The notes: a model not told the origin generated them from the sequence alone. DNA of 64,000 nt from Pantoea sp. alder81 (GCF_020179835.1 NZ_JAIUDA010000002.1:806001-870000); one strand, 5' to 3'; shown: positions 1-10,285, counted from the first letter of the stretch. Translations and numbers: made by a program.

Positions 1-182
1 GGCATACTTAGCAAGGTGACCTTTTCGCACAGTTTTTGATCTGCTGCTGAAAGACACACATTACTAAGCGCATTTTTTGGTCAGCTTAATGCCACACCAG
101 CGCACCTATACAGGCTAAAGTGACGGCTCCAGGCTAGACTTTAGATCCATAACACCAAACCTGATAAAGTTGGGGAAATAGA
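1..182 (+). promoter_or_regulatory. ptsH upstream leader
   Basis: Non-coding DNA in front of ptsH, expected to hold the pts operon promoters. A Shine-Dalgarno-like GGGGA lies at about 173-177, just before the ptsH ATG. I could not assign a convincing -35/-10 pair or a CRP palindrome. In relatives cysK lies upstream, outside this window. Confidence 0.4.
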
Positions 183-440
183 ATGTTCCAGCAAGAAGTT
201 ACCATTACCGCACCTAACGGCCTTCATACCCGTCCTGCAGCTCAGTTCGTGAAAGAAGCTAAGGCTTTCCAGTCAGACATCACTGTGACCTCTAATGGCA
301 AATCTGCCAGCGCGAAAAGCCTGTTCAAACTGCAGACTCTGGGTCTGACTCAGGGTACGGTTGTTACGCTGTCTGCTGAAGGTGAAGATGAGCAGCAAGC
401 GGTTGAGCACCTGGTGAAACTGATGGCTGAGTTGGAGTAA
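183..440 (+). CDS. ptsH: Phosphocarrier protein HPr
   Basis: HPr is the small cytosolic phosphocarrier that takes phosphate from enzyme I and passes it to the sugar-specific EIIA domains. The 85-residue protein has the family's normal length. The phosphorylated histidine is His15 in NGLHTRPAA, and Ser46 lies in the conserved SAKSLF segment. It is the first gene of ptsH-ptsI-crr, and the start has a GGGGA ribosome site. The spacer to ptsI is long (159 bases) and contains a strong hairpin. Near identity to the E. coli protein makes the call secure. Confidence 0.98.
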   Translation: MFQQEVTITAPNGLHTRPAAQFVKEAKAFQSDITVTSNGKSASAKSLFKLQTLGLTQGTVVTLSAEGEDEQQAVEHLVKLMAELE

Positions 441-500
441 TTCCGCTCAGGCAAGCAACTAAACCGACTCCTTTGCCCCATTGAGTGCAAATATCTTGAT

Positions 501-519
501 CGCGGACAACCTGTCCGCG
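501..519 (+). other. Hairpin in the ptsH-ptsI spacer
   Basis: Perfect 8-bp inverted repeat, CGCGGACA (501-508) and TGTCCGCG (512-519), with a 3-base loop. It is followed by a pyrimidine-rich tract but no real T-run, so it is more likely an mRNA stability or attenuation element than a full terminator. Confidence 0.55.
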
Positions 520-599
520 TTCTTGCTTCCTTAGAGTACTGTTCCGCGACAGTGGCAACGCATTGGGTCAATGAGCCATCGTGATTAAAAGGTAGGGTT

Positions 600-2327
600 A
601 TGATTTCAGGCATTTTAGCATCACCAGGTTTCGCTTTCGGCAAAGCACTTCTGCTGAAGGAAGATGAGATCGTCATCAGCCGTAAAAAAATTACCGACGA
701 TCAGGTTGAACAAGAAGTTCAGCGCTTCCTTGATGGACGTGGCAAAGCAGCCATTCAGCTTGAAGCCATCCGCGTCAAAGCCGGTGAAACCCTCGGTGAA
801 GAGAAAGCGGCGATCTTTGAAGGTCACATCATGCTGCTCGAAGACGAAGAGCTTGAGCAGGAAATCATCGACCTGATTAAGAAAGATCACGCAACGGCTG
901 ACGCTGCGGCGTACTCTGTCATTGATGGCCAGGCCAAAGCGCTGGAAGAACTCGACGATGAATACCTGAAAGAGCGTGCGGCTGACGTGCGTGACATCGG
1001 TAAACGTCTGCTGCAAAACATTCTGGGTCTGCATATTGTCGATCTGGGTGCGATTGCTGAAGAATCTATCCTGGTGGCGAAAGACTTAACGCCGTCAGAA
1101 ACGGCACAGCTGAACCTGAAGAAAGTGCTGGGCTTTATCACCGATATCGGTGGCCGTACTTCGCATACGTCCATCATGGCGCGTTCGCTGGAAATACCAG
1201 CCATTGTGGGTACCGGTAACGTGACCACCGCCGTCAAAAATGGTGATTACCTGATCATCGATGGCGTGAACAACAAGATTTACGTCAACCCAACTGAAGA
1301 CGTGCTGGAAGAGCTGAAAGCCATCCAGACACAGTACCTGTCAGAAAAACACGAACTGGCGAAACTGAAAGATCTGCCAGCTATCACGCTGGACGGTCAT
1401 CAGGTTGAAGTGTGCGCCAACATCGGTACCGTGCGTGATGTCGCCGGTGCAGAGCGCAACGGTGCTGAAGGCGTGGGCCTGTATCGTACCGAGTTCCTGT
1501 TTATGGACCGTGACTCGCTGCCAACCGAAGAAGAGCAATTCCAGGCGTATAAAGCGGTAGCTGAAGCCATGGGCTCTCAGGCAGTCATCGTGCGTACCAT
1601 GGACATCGGCGGCGACAAAGATTTGCCGTACATGAACCTGCCGAAAGAGGACAACCCGTTCCTCGGCTGGCGTGCGATTCGTATCGCCATGGATCGTAAA
1701 GAGATTCTGCATGCTCAGCTGCGCGCTATCTTGCGTGCATCGTCCTTCGGCAAATTGCGCATCATGTTCCCGATGATCATTTCGGTGGAAGAAGTGCGTG
1801 CACTGAAGGCCGAGCTTGAGCTGCTGAAAACCCAGCTGCGCGAAGAAGGCAAAGCCTTCGATGAGACCATTGAAGTGGGCATTATGGTGGAAACGCCAGC
1901 TTCAGCGGTGATTGCGCGCCATCTGGCGAAAGAAGTCGACTTCTTTAGTATTGGGACAAATGACCTGACGCAGTATACTCTGGCGGTCGATCGTGGTAAT
2001 GATTTGATTTCACACCTCTATAACCCAATGACGCCATCGGTACTCGGCCTCATTAAGCAAGTGATCGACGCATCACATGCCGAAGGGAAATGGACCGGCA
2101 TGTGTGGTGAGCTGGCTGGTGATGAACGTGCTACACTACTGTTACTGGGAATGGGGCTGGACGAATTCAGCATGAGTGCCATTTCAATCCCGAGCATCAA
2201 GAAGATTATTCGTAATACTAATTTCGAAGATGCGAAGGCATTGGCGGAGCAGGCTCTGGCTCAACCCACAGCGGAAGATTTGATGAACCTGGTGAACAAG
2301 TTCATTAAAGAAAAAACGCTCTGCTGA
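600..2327 (+). CDS. ptsI: PTS enzyme I
   Basis: Phosphoenolpyruvate-protein phosphotransferase, the first enzyme of the PTS, phosphorylates itself from PEP and transfers phosphate to HPr in the cytosol. The 575 residues match the usual length. The active histidine is His189 in [13 protein letters not shown]; the C-terminal PEP-binding barrel shows [20 protein letters not shown] and the GMCGE cysteine motif. It sits between ptsH and crr, and relatives make it from both ptsH-proximal and internal promoters. No anomalies seen. Confidence 0.98.
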   Translation: MISGILASPGFAFGKALLLKEDEIVISRKKITDDQVEQEVQRFLDGRGKAAIQLEAIRVKAGETLGEEKAAIFEGHIMLLEDEELEQEIIDLIKKDHATADAAAYSVIDGQAKALEELDDEYLKERAADVRDIGKRLLQNILGLHIVDLGAIAEESILVAKDLTPSETAQLNLKKVLGFITDIGGRTSHTSIMARSLEIPAIVGTGNVTTAVKNGDYLIIDGVNNKIYVNPTEDVLEELKAIQTQYLSEKHELAKLKDLPAITLDGHQVEVCANIGTVRDVAGAERNGAEGVGLYRTEFLFMDRDSLPTEEEQFQAYKAVAEAMGSQAVIVRTMDIGGDKDLPYMNLPKEDNPFLGWRAIRIAMDRKEILHAQLRAILRASSFGKLRIMFPMIISVEEVRALKAELELLKTQLREEGKAFDETIEVGIMVETPASAVIARHLAKEVDFFSIGTNDLTQYTLAVDRGNDLISHLYNPMTPSVLGLIKQVIDASHAEGKWTGMCGELAGDERATLLLLGMGLDEFSMSAISIPSIKKIIRNTNFEDAKALAEQALAQPTAEDLMNLVNKFIKEKTLC

Positions 2328-2369
2328 TCCACGAGACGCTGGCCCCAAATTACTGCTTAGGAGAAGATC

Positions 2370-2873
2370 ATGGGTTTGTTTTCTAAACTTTTTGGCGAAA
2401 AATCAGAGAGCGCGTCAGGGACTATTGATATCGTTGCGCCTCTGTCAGGCGAAATCGTGAATATCGAAGACGTACCTGATGTGGTATTTGCTGAGAAAAT
2501 CGTGGGTGATGGTATCGCCATTAAACCGACCGGCAACAAGATGGTTGCACCGGTTGATGGTACCATTGGCAAGATTTTCGAAACCAACCACGCCTTTTCA
2601 ATCGAGTCTGACAACGGCATCGAGCTGTTCGTCCACTTCGGTATCGATACGGTTGAACTGAAAGGTGAAGGCTTTAAGCGTATCGCCGAAGAAGGCCAGA
2701 AAGTGAAAAAAGGCGACGTGGTGATCGAGTTTGATCTGCCACTGCTGGAAGAGAAAGCAAAATCTACGCTGACGCCGGTTGTGATTTCGAACATGGACGA
2801 AATCAAAGACCTGATCAAACTCTCCGGTCAGGTGACTGTGGGTGAAACCCCGGTTATCCGCATCAAGAAGTAA
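2370..2873 (+). CDS. crr: PTS glucose-specific EIIA (EIIA-Glc)
   Basis: EIIA-Glc relays phosphate from HPr to glucose-type EIIBC permeases. In its unphosphorylated form it blocks other sugar transporters; when phosphorylated it stimulates adenylate cyclase. The 167-residue protein shows both active-site histidines, His74 (FETNHAFSI) and His89 ([12 protein letters not shown]). An amphipathic N-terminus (MGLFSKLFG) precedes the beta-sandwich domain. Start supported by TAGGAGAAG eight bases upstream. It ends the pts operon and is followed by a strong terminator. Confidence 0.97.
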   Translation: MGLFSKLFGEKSESASGTIDIVAPLSGEIVNIEDVPDVVFAEKIVGDGIAIKPTGNKMVAPVDGTIGKIFETNHAFSIESDNGIELFVHFGIDTVELKGEGFKRIAEEGQKVKKGDVVIEFDLPLLEEKAKSTLTPVVISNMDEIKDLIKLSGQVTVGETPVIRIKK

Positions 2874-2940
2874 GCAGCGTCTGGATAGTAAAAGCGGCAC
2901 CCAATGGGTGTAATGCTTGTCAGTTAAAGCCTCAATTGCA

Positions 2941-2975
2941 AAAGCTGTCACTGTTAAAAGTGGCAGCTTTTTGTT
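2941..2975 (+). terminator. Rho-independent terminator of the pts operon
   Basis: A 12-bp stem (2941-2952 with 2959-2970, one G-U pair) with loop GTTAAA, followed by TTTTTGTTT. It lies about 70 bases after the crr stop codon. Confidence 0.85.
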
Positions 2976-3314
2976 TGGGGGAGACTGACGGGGTGCGGGC
3001 CAGAGCACCTCTGCTGCTGCCGTGCAGGCTGGTGCCGTTCAGGGGCTGGCAATCCGCAACGCTGAAAAAGAAAGGCAAACGCAGAAAAACCTCTGGCTGT
3101 GTCCTAAATGATTAGACCACTACACTATGTGTCATCCCCGCCGTTCCGTCAGGCAGACGAATGAAGTGAAGGTACCGCGCAGCGGCGAGAGGACCGCCAG
3201 CCCCTGAACGACACCAGACTGCGTCATCCCCCCGAGGCTTAACAAACGAGCATTCCACAATAGGTGCGGTTATTGACTGTGTGGCTGACTTGAACTACAG
3301 GACCCTTAAAACCT
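2976..3314. repeat. Spacer with mosaic inverted repeats between crr and the sensor kinase gene
   Basis: This non-coding stretch between convergent genes carries an imperfect inverted repeat: 3023-3050 against 3196-3223, 25 of 28 positions pairing. Bases 2991-3022 are, in reverse complement, about 29/31 identical to 15351-15381. Bases 3171-3194 match 15323-15346 apart from two single-base gaps. It therefore holds rearranged copies of a dispersed repeat. No credible ORF. Confidence 0.7.
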
Positions 3315-4676
3315 TCAGTCTTGCTTCCAGCGCGGCAGCTTCAGGGTCAGCTCCAGACCACCCTCAGGGCGATTCACCGCCTGTACCTCACCGTGATGCG
3401 CCAGAATCACCTTACGTACGATAGAGAGCCCTAAGCCGTATCCTTTGCCCATCAGTGGCGAATTAACGCGTACGAAGGGATCAAAGATGCTGGAGAGCTT
3501 CTCTTCGTCCACGCCCGGCCCCTGATCGCGTACGCGAATCGCCAGCCACTGATTTTCGGCCTGCAACCGCACATGTATGTGCTGACCTTTGTGCGAGAAG
3601 CGCAGCGCATTACGCAGCACGTTCTCCACGCCACGGCGAATCAACTCAGCATTGCCGTGCACGGTGTAATCCGCGTTCTCATCGACCTGAAAGTCGACTT
3701 TCACGCCTGGGATCTGTGCTTCATAGCGCACATCCGTGACCACCGCATGCAGCAGACCTGTGAGGTCGAAATACTGCTCGCCCGGCATGCTTTCGTGTTC
3801 CGCACGCGACAGCGTCAGCAATTCGCCAATCATCTTATCGAGGCGACGCGCTTCTTCATCGATGCGATTGAGAGAGGACTCGACCGATTCCGGCGTTTGC
3901 CGCGCCAGACCGGTCGCCAATTGCAGGCGGGCCAGCGGTGAACGCAGTTCGTGGGAGATGTCGTGCAGTAGCTCCTCGCGCGCCTTCACCAGCGTATCAA
4001 GACGCTCCACCATGGCATCGAAATCCTGTGCCACGCTGGAAAGCTCATCATGGCGTCGGCGCATCACCGGATAGAGTCGCACTGACAAATCGCCACTGGA
4101 GACGCGGGCAAAACCTTCACGCAGCTGACGCATCGGGCGCGTCAGGTTCCAGGCCAGCAACAGGCTAAACAGCAGCCCCAGCGCACCGGCAAAGGTGAAC
4201 ATCGGCTCTGGAATGTTGAGAATACGACGCGGCCCGCCGCCGCCCATCGAGCTATCCTCACGCAACCCTTTGACGTCGTAACGCAGCTCGTACTCTTTGC
4301 CGTCCTGTCCTTTCACCCAACGCACAATAATACTGGGGAATGGGCCGTGGAAAGGTTCACTGAAGGTCTCAGGCGGTGCATTGCCCGGCGTAGCAGCGGG
4401 TTTATCATGCTGGATGACTGAGAAGAACTGACGGTCGTTGGGTTCCCAATCGGCCATCATGTCATCCAGTGAACTCGGTCCGCCGCGTTCAAGAACAGAA
4501 ACCGCGGACGCCATCTGTAAATTCACAATACGGCGTATAGCGACAATTTCGGGTGGCTCATGACGATTACCGGAAAGCGTAAAACCTAGCCACAGCAGCT
4601 GGCTGATAATGACAAAAACAATCCAGAAGCCCAGTAGGATCTTCCAGAACATGCGGCCGCGGTAGCTGTGTTTCAT
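3315..4676 (-). CDS. CpxA-like sensor histidine kinase
   Basis: Inner-membrane sensor kinase that should phosphorylate the response regulator encoded just upstream. The 453 residues show a first membrane segment at about 12-34, a periplasmic domain of about 120 residues, a second segment at about 158-177 and a HAMP linker. The phosphoacceptor is His242 in HDISHELRSPLARLQLA, followed by N-box NVLRNALRFS and ATP-lid motifs DQGPGVDEE and GKGYGLGLS. The H-box resembles CpxA, but gene location and periplasmic domain differ, so it is probably a paralogous system. ATGA overlap with the regulator gene shows co-transcription. Signal unknown. Confidence 0.85.
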   Translation of the reverse strand: MKHSYRGRMFWKILLGFWIVFVIISQLLWLGFTLSGNRHEPPEIVAIRRIVNLQMASAVSVLERGGPSSLDDMMADWEPNDRQFFSVIQHDKPAATPGNAPPETFSEPFHGPFPSIIVRWVKGQDGKEYELRYDVKGLREDSSMGGGGPRRILNIPEPMFTFAGALGLLFSLLLAWNLTRPMRQLREGFARVSSGDLSVRLYPVMRRRHDELSSVAQDFDAMVERLDTLVKAREELLHDISHELRSPLARLQLATGLARQTPESVESSLNRIDEEARRLDKMIGELLTLSRAEHESMPGEQYFDLTGLLHAVVTDVRYEAQIPGVKVDFQVDENADYTVHGNAELIRRGVENVLRNALRFSHKGQHIHVRLQAENQWLAIRVRDQGPGVDEEKLSSIFDPFVRVNSPLMGKGYGLGLSIVRKVILAHHGEVQAVNRPEGGLELTLKLPRWKQD

Positions 4677-5353
4677 CGAATGCGATAACCAATACTGCGC
4701 ACAGTTTCAATGTTAATGCTGTCGGCGGTCAGCGCAGCCAGCTTCTGACGGATATTGCTGATGTGCACATCCACGCTGCGATCGTAAGCTTCACGCGGAC
4801 GGCCGAGCCCTTTCTCTGACAATTCATCTTTCGACACTACGCGATCTGGCGCACGCAGCAGCAGATCCAGCAGGTTGAATTCAGAGGCGGTCAGGTCAAA
4901 GGCTTTGCCCTGCCATTCAGTGATGCGTGTGGCCGGATTCAGGCTCAGTTCGCCCCAGCGCAGCACTTCTTTTTTGTCCTGAACCGGCGCCTGATCTTCA
5001 AAACGACGCAGCACGGCACGCAGACGCGCCACCAGCTCACGCGGATAGCACGGCTTCGGTACATAATCGTCCGCGCCCATTTCCAGGCCGATGACGCGAT
5101 CGATGTTGTCGCCTTTGGCGGTTAACATGATGACCGGTAAGCGGCTGTTCTGGCGCACCTGACGCAGCACATCAATACCGCTCATATCCGGCAGCATAAT
5201 GTCGAGAATCATCGCGGTATAGTTGCCCGACAGCGCACCTTCAACCCCGGCGGTTCCGGTTAAAACCAATTGCGTTTCAAAGCCTTCCGCAATCAGGTAC
5301 TGGCTCAGCATGGTGCCAAGTTCTACATCGTCATCAACAAGCAGAATTTTCAT
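4673..5353 (-). CDS. CpxR-like OmpR-family response regulator
   Basis: DNA-binding response regulator of 226 residues. The receiver domain has acidic pocket Asp7-Asp9, phosphoacceptor Asp51 (MILDIMLPDMSG) and the conserved Lys in VPKP. An OmpR/PhoB winged-helix domain follows (SVDVHISNIRQKL, TVRSIGYRI). The reading frame is open further upstream, but the ATG at 5353 is preceded by GAGAGATAAAG and starts the family-typical MKILLVDDD, so I chose it. It is the first gene of a two-gene operon with the kinase. The nearest E. coli relative I recall is CpxR, but the locus beside crr is not that of cpxRA. Confidence 0.87.
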   Translation of the reverse strand: MKILLVDDDVELGTMLSQYLIAEGFETQLVLTGTAGVEGALSGNYTAMILDIMLPDMSGIDVLRQVRQNSRLPVIMLTAKGDNIDRVIGLEMGADDYVPKPCYPRELVARLRAVLRRFEDQAPVQDKKEVLRWGELSLNPATRITEWQGKAFDLTASEFNLLDLLLRAPDRVVSKDELSEKGLGRPREAYDRSVDVHISNIRQKLAALTADSINIETVRSIGYRIR

Positions 5354-5531
5354 CTTTATCTCTCGTACAAAATTGCCGCTATTTTGGCCTGAGTTGGCAA
5401 TGAACGCAGCCGATTTTACTCGATCCTTACAGTGCCAACACCAGACGATTATCAGGGAGACTATAGACAAAAATGGCCCGGTCGCACCACAACAGTACGC
5501 TCAGGCCAGATAAAATGCGGGGGGAAGAAGG

Positions 5532-6413
5532 TTAGTGGAACACGCCGGTGGAGAGATAGCGGTCGCCGCGATCGCAAACAATTGCCACCACGATGCTACC
5601 GGGATGGGCCGCGGCGATGCGAAGTGCACCTGCGACAGCGCCTCCTGAACTCACACCGCAGAAAATCCCTTCACGCTGCGCTAACGCACGCATGGTTTCC
5701 TCGGCTTCCAGCTGTGCCATATCGATGACCTCATCCACTAACTCAGGACGGAAAATTCCCGGTAGATAAGCCTCGGGCCAGCGTCGAATGCCGGGAATGC
5801 TGCTGCCCTCTTGCGGCTGTAAACCAATGACTTTCACCGCCGGTGCAAACTCTTTGAGATAGCGACCGACGCCGGTGATGGTGCCCGTGGTGCCCATACT
5901 GGAGACAAAATGCGTCAGGCGCCCCTGCGTCTGCTGCCAGATTTCCGGACCCGTAGTGAGATAGTGGCCGAGAGGATTGTCGGGATTGTTAAACTGATCT
6001 AACACCCTGCCCTCGCCACGATCGGCCATCTCTTGCGCCAAATCGCGGGCGCCTTCCATGCCCTGTTCACGCGTCACCAGCACCAGTTCTGCGCCATAGG
6101 CACGCATGGCATCCTGTCGCTCCTGGCTCATGTTATCTGGCATCAGCAAGCGCAGTTTGTAGCCTTTCATCGCTGCGATCATCGCCAGAGCAATACCTGT
6201 GTTGCCACTGGTGGCTTCAATCAGTTGATCGCCGGGTTGGATATCACCGCGCAGTTCCGCCTGGTGGATCATCGACCAAGCCGCACGATCTTTTACTGAA
6301 CCAGCCGGATTATTGCCTTCCAGCTTTAACCAGATTTCACTGCCGTTATTCGGCGTCAGGCGCTGCAACCTGATCAACGGCGTGTTGCCGATAGTATTTT
6401 CTAGTGTGGTCAC
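5532..6413 (-). CDS. cysM: Cysteine synthase B
   Basis: PLP-dependent O-acetylserine (thiol)-lyase B makes cysteine from O-acetylserine with sulfide, or S-sulfocysteine with thiosulfate. The 293 residues fit CysM better than the longer CysK. The PLP lysine is Lys41 in PAGSVKDRAAW, and the substrate loop is EATSGNTGIALA. It is the last gene of cysPTWAM, separated from cysA by 72 bases containing a GC-rich hairpin. Thiosulfate imported by the upstream transporter is its preferred sulfur source in relatives. Confidence 0.96.
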   Translation of the reverse strand: MTTLENTIGNTPLIRLQRLTPNNGSEIWLKLEGNNPAGSVKDRAAWSMIHQAELRGDIQPGDQLIEATSGNTGIALAMIAAMKGYKLRLLMPDNMSQERQDAMRAYGAELVLVTREQGMEGARDLAQEMADRGEGRVLDQFNNPDNPLGHYLTTGPEIWQQTQGRLTHFVSSMGTTGTITGVGRYLKEFAPAVKVIGLQPQEGSSIPGIRRWPEAYLPGIFRPELVDEVIDMAQLEAEETMRALAQREGIFCGVSSGGAVAGALRIAAAHPGSIVVAIVCDRGDRYLSTGVFH

Positions 6414-6446
6414 GGTTTGGTTCCAGACAGAAGAGACGCAAAGAAA

Positions 6447-6469
6447 TCGGGCGGGAAAGTCCCGCCCGA
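6447..6469 (-). other. GC-rich stem-loop between cysA and cysM
   Basis: Perfect 10-bp stem TCGGGCGGGA/TCCCGCCCGA with a 3-base loop, 17 bases after the cysA stop. No proper T-tract follows on the minus strand, so it probably stabilises the upstream mRNA or gives partial termination before cysM. Confidence 0.6.
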
Positions 6470-6485
6470 AGGAGTGTCAAAAATA

Positions 6486-7574
6486 TCAGGCGCTTTCGGC
6501 AAAGGCAACCGGACGCAGCGGTGTCGTGCCGTTGTACAGTCGTGCCTGCTGCAGGCCAACAAACAGGCGCTCGCCGCGAATCGGAGCGGTGTGATCGCCG
6601 TCGTAGACCACCGAGAAGACATCACCCTGCCAGCCGCTTGGCTGCACCACTAATTGCCAGAAGTGGCCACGTGGGCTGATCTCCAGTACTTGTACCGGCA
6701 GCGGGGTTTCGAGGCTGCTCTGACGTGAGATATCCACTTCCCACGGACGCAGAAACAGCTCTATTTCACCCTGATGCGCAGGCGTATAGCCCAGCGGCCA
6801 GCGGTGCGCACCGACATGGAATTGCGAGCCGTGTACTTCACCGTCGAAGCGATTCACTTCGCCGAGGAACTCCAGCACAAAGCGGGTGGCTGGTTCCTGC
6901 CACACTTCATCCGGCGTCCCGACCTGTTCGATATTGCCCTGGCTCATCACCACCACGCTGTCAGCGACTTCCATCGCCTCTTCCTGGTCATGGGTGACGA
7001 ACACGCTGGTGAATTTCAGCTCTTCATGCAGCTGACGCAGCCAGCGACGCAGCTCTTTGCGCACCTGCGCGTCTAGCGCGCCGAAAGGCTCATCCAGCAA
7101 CAAGATCTGCGGTTCCACCGCCAGCGCACGCGCTAAAGCCACGCGCTGCTTCTGTCCACCGGACAGCTGCGCCGGGAAACGATTGGCGAGATGCGCCAGT
7201 TGCACCATCTCCAGCAGTCGCGTCACACGCTGTTTAATTTCAGCGGCGGACGGGCGCTCACGGCGCGGCAGCACGGTCAAACCAAAGGCGATGTTGTCGA
7301 ACACCGTCATGTGGCGGAACAGCGCATAGTGCTGGAACACGAAGCCGACCTGACGATCGCGCGCGTGAATGCGGCTGACATCTTTACCGTGGAAATGAAT
7401 CTGGCCGCTGTTCTGATGCTCCAGCCCAGCGATGATGCGCAGCAGCGTAGTTTTGCCCGAGCCTGACGGCCCCAGCAGCGCCACCATCTTACCGGTAGGA
7501 ATATCCAGTGAGATATCGTTCAACACCGGGGTGCGACCGAACGATTTATTAATTTGTTTAATCTCAATGCTCAT
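6486..7574 (-). CDS. cysA: Sulfate/thiosulfate ABC transporter ATP-binding protein
   Basis: Cytosolic ATPase that powers sulfate and thiosulfate uptake through CysT-CysW. The 362 residues show Walker A GPSGSGKT (35-42), signature LSGGQKQR, Walker [13 protein letters not shown] and H-loop VTHDQEEA, then a C-terminal regulatory beta domain. It overlaps cysW by 11 bases, as expected for translational coupling in cysPTWAM. In relatives the operon is activated by CysB with N-acetylserine; no CysB site was assigned here. Confidence 0.97.
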   Translation of the reverse strand: MSIEIKQINKSFGRTPVLNDISLDIPTGKMVALLGPSGSGKTTLLRIIAGLEHQNSGQIHFHGKDVSRIHARDRQVGFVFQHYALFRHMTVFDNIAFGLTVLPRRERPSAAEIKQRVTRLLEMVQLAHLANRFPAQLSGGQKQRVALARALAVEPQILLLDEPFGALDAQVRKELRRWLRQLHEELKFTSVFVTHDQEEAMEVADSVVVMSQGNIEQVGTPDEVWQEPATRFVLEFLGEVNRFDGEVHGSQFHVGAHRWPLGYTPAHQGEIELFLRPWEVDISRQSSLETPLPVQVLEISPRGHFWQLVVQPSGWQGDVFSVVYDGDHTAPIRGERLFVGLQQARLYNGTTPLRPVAFAESA

Positions 7575-8436
7575 GATTTTCCTCCTGTAGGCGCTTCTGC
7601 TGATGCTCTAATCGCCACTGCACGATGCTTTTCAGAAACAGCGTCAAAATGGCCATCAGGGTCAACAGCGCTGCCGCAGTAAAGGCGCCAACCGTGTTGT
7701 AATCCTGATGCAGTAATTCAACCTGAAGCGGCAAGGTATAGGTCTCACCGCGAATCGATCCCGATACCACCGAGACCGCACCAAATTCGCCAATGGCTCG
7801 GGCGTTGGTTAACACCACGCCGTACATCAGCGCCCAGCGAATGTTCGGCAGCGTCACGCGGCGGAACATCTGCCAGCCCGAGGCGCCTAACAGCACCGCG
7901 GCTTCATCTTCATTGCTGCCCTGGCTCAACATCACCGGCACCAGCTCACGCACCACAAACGGACAGGTCACAAAGATAGTGGCCAGCACCATGCCCGGCC
8001 AGGAGAACATAATCTGGATATTGTGGGCATCGAGCCAACCGCCAGCCGGACCGTTAATGCCCCAGAACAGCAGATACATCAGCCCGGCCACTACCGGTGA
8101 CACGGCAAACGGAATATCAAACAGGGTCAGCAACAGCTGGCGGCCAGGGAAGGTAAATCGCGTCACCAGCCATGCCAGCAGCGTACCGAACACCAGGTTG
8201 ACCGGCACGGTGATCAACGCCACCAGGATCGTCAGCCAGATGGCGTGCAGCATGTCGCCATCTTTTAAATTAGAGAGCGAAGCGACAATCCCCTGATTCA
8301 GCGCTTCCCAGAAGATGCTGATCATCGGGACCACCAGCAGCAGGAAGGAGATCAGCGCGCCCACGCCAATCAATACCCATTTACCCCAGTTCACCGGCTG
8401 GCGTTCAGCATGATTAATCTGCGAAATCTCCGCCAT
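7564..8436 (-). CDS. cysW: Sulfate/thiosulfate ABC transporter permease CysW
   Basis: One of the two inner-membrane subunits forming the sulfate/thiosulfate channel. The 290-residue protein begins with a cytosolic segment and a first helix at about 20-45, followed by about five further helices. The ATPase-contacting EAA-type loop reads [22 protein letters not shown]. Start and stop overlap its neighbours (1 base with cysT, 11 with cysA). Length and motif match CysW rather than CysT. Confidence 0.96.
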   Translation of the reverse strand: MAEISQINHAERQPVNWGKWVLIGVGALISFLLLVVPMISIFWEALNQGIVASLSNLKDGDMLHAIWLTILVALITVPVNLVFGTLLAWLVTRFTFPGRQLLLTLFDIPFAVSPVVAGLMYLLFWGINGPAGGWLDAHNIQIMFSWPGMVLATIFVTCPFVVRELVPVMLSQGSNEDEAAVLLGASGWQMFRRVTLPNIRWALMYGVVLTNARAIGEFGAVSVVSGSIRGETYTLPLQVELLHQDYNTVGAFTAAALLTLMAILTLFLKSIVQWRLEHQQKRLQEENHEH

Positions 8437-9269
8437 TAGTGGCCTCCTAAACGACGGCCAAAGCGGCTCTGCAGGGTGTTAATCGCGAACAGCAACAGCA
8501 GCGAAGCCGCCATGATCACCGAGGCGATTGCGCTGGCTGCCGGGTAATCGAACTCCTGCAGACGAACAAAAATCATTAGCGAGGTGACTTCGGTTTTCCA
8601 GGCGATGTTACCCGCAATGAAAATCACCGCACCGAACTCGCCCAGGCTGCGCGTGAAAGATAATGCCGTGCCCGCTAACAGCGCAGGCGCCACTTCAGGC
8701 AGCACCACACGGCGGAAGCTCTGCCACGGCGTCGCGCCGAGGGTTTCTGCCGCCTCTTCATATTCCGGGCCTAACTCTTCCAGCACCGGCTGCACCGTGC
8801 GCACCACAAACGGGATGCTGGTAAAGGCCATCGCCACCGCAATGCCCAGCCAGGTGTAAGAGACTTTAATATCGAAATGGGCCAGCCATTGACCATACCA
8901 ACCACTCACCGAGAACAGACCGGCCAGCGTCAGACCAGCAACGGCGGTCGGCAGTGCAAACGGCAGATCCATCAAGCCATCCAGCAGCGCACGGCCAGGG
9001 AAGCGATAACGCGTCAAAATCCAGGCCATCAACATGCCAAACAGCGCATTGAAAATGGAAGCGACACCAGCCGACAGCAGCGTCACCTTATAGGCCGCAA
9101 TCAGCTGTGGATTGGTGACGACATCCCAATACTGCGCCAGCGTCATGTTGGACAGCTGCATCAGCAAGGCACTGATCGGCAGCAGCAGAATCAGGCAGGT
9201 AAACAGCAGACTGGTGCCAAGGCTAAGACCAAATCCCGGCAGCACGCGCTTTTGCGCTAAAGCAAACAT
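8436..9269 (-). CDS. cysT: Sulfate/thiosulfate ABC transporter permease CysT (CysU)
   Basis: Second inner-membrane channel subunit of the sulfate/thiosulfate importer, 277 residues with about six hydrophobic helices. The ATPase-docking loop is EYEEAAETLGATPWQSFRRVVLP. Its stop codon shares one base with the cysW start and its own start shares one base with the cysP stop (TGATG), a typical coupled arrangement. Also named CysU in E. coli. Confidence 0.96.
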   Translation of the reverse strand: MFALAQKRVLPGFGLSLGTSLLFTCLILLLPISALLMQLSNMTLAQYWDVVTNPQLIAAYKVTLLSAGVASIFNALFGMLMAWILTRYRFPGRALLDGLMDLPFALPTAVAGLTLAGLFSVSGWYGQWLAHFDIKVSYTWLGIAVAMAFTSIPFVVRTVQPVLEELGPEYEEAAETLGATPWQSFRRVVLPEVAPALLAGTALSFTRSLGEFGAVIFIAGNIAWKTEVTSLMIFVRLQEFDYPAASAIASVIMAASLLLLFAINTLQSRFGRRLGGH

Positions 9270-10285
9270 CAGCCGCGCCCCGCTGCCAGCAATTTGTCCA
9301 GCTCACCGCCGCTGGCAAAATGGGTTTTCATCACATTTTCCCAACCACCAAACGCGTCCTGCACGTTAAACAGCGCCGTCTGCGGGAAGCGATCTTTTTG
9401 CTCTGCCATCAGCTGAGGATTGTTCACGCGATAATAAAAACCGGTAATGATTTTTTGCGCCTCAGGGGTGTAGAGGAAGTTCAGATAGGCTTTGGCCGCA
9501 TCGGCGGTGCCATTCTGCTCCACGTTTTTATCCACCCACGCCACCGGGAACTCCGCGAGGATGTTGGTTTTCGGCACAATCACTTCATATTCATCTTTGC
9601 CGTATTGATTACGGATGTTGTTCACTTCCGACTCAAAGCTGATCAGCACATCACCCAAGCCACGTTCGGCGAAGGTAGTGGTGGCACCCCGGCCGCCGGT
9701 GTCGAACACTTCAACGTTCTTGAGAAACTTCGCCATAAAGGCTTCGGTTTTCGCTTTGTCTTTGCCATCCGCCTGATCGGCAGCGCCCCAGGCGGCCAGA
9801 TAGGTATAACGGCCATTGCCTGAAGTTTTTGGATTCGGGAACACCAGCTTCACGTTGTCGCGCGCGAGGTCAGCCCAGCTATGAATCTGCTTGGGGTTCC
9901 CTTTGCGCACCAGGAAAGCCATGGTGGAGTAAAACGGAGAACTGCTGTTCGGCAGACGCGATTGCCAGTCGGCGGGAATCAGGTTGCCTTTGTCATGCAG
10001 CACCTGCACATCCGTCACCTGGTTGTAGGTCACCACGTCCGCACGTAAGCCCTGCAGAATGGCCAGCGCCTGTTTTGATGACCCGGCATGCGATTGTTTA
10101 ATCGTCAATTTGTCATTCGGATGCGCTGCATCCCACTGCTTTTCAAACGGCGCATTGAGGGCGACAAACAGCTCGCGCGAGACATCATAAGAGCTGTTCA
10201 ACAACTCTGTTGCCTGCGCTGCACCGGCTAACGCCAGCGACAAGGCGATTCCGCTCATCCATTTTTTCGCAATCGGAAGTGTCAT
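9269..10285 (-). CDS. cysP: Thiosulfate/sulfate-binding periplasmic protein
   Basis: Periplasmic receptor that delivers thiosulfate and sulfate to CysTWA. The 338 residues start with a signal peptide ending near AQA (about residue 25), followed by the sulfate-binding fold motifs [23 protein letters not shown] and [13 protein letters not shown]. First gene of the operon, with an upstream spacer of 194 bases for its promoter. Sbp is the close paralogue, but the position at the head of cysPTWAM supports CysP. Confidence 0.95.
   Translation of the reverse strand: MTLPIAKKWMSGIALSLALAGAAQATELLNSSYDVSRELFVALNAPFEKQWDAAHPNDKLTIKQSHAGSSKQALAILQGLRADVVTYNQVTDVQVLHDKGNLIPADWQSRLPNSSSPFYSTMAFLVRKGNPKQIHSWADLARDNVKLVFPNPKTSGNGRYTYLAAWGAADQADGKDKAKTEAFMAKFLKNVEVFDTGGRGATTTFAERGLGDVLISFESEVNNIRNQYGKDEYEVIVPKTNILAEFPVAWVDKNVEQNGTADAAKAYLNFLYTPEAQKIITGFYYRVNNPQLMAEQKDRFPQTALFNVQDAFGGWENVMKTHFASGGELDKLLAAGRG

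Noticed and set aside
1..60. GGTGA...GCACA as a CRP site in the ptsH leader
   Set aside because: Half-site spacing is wrong and the right half does not match TCACA.
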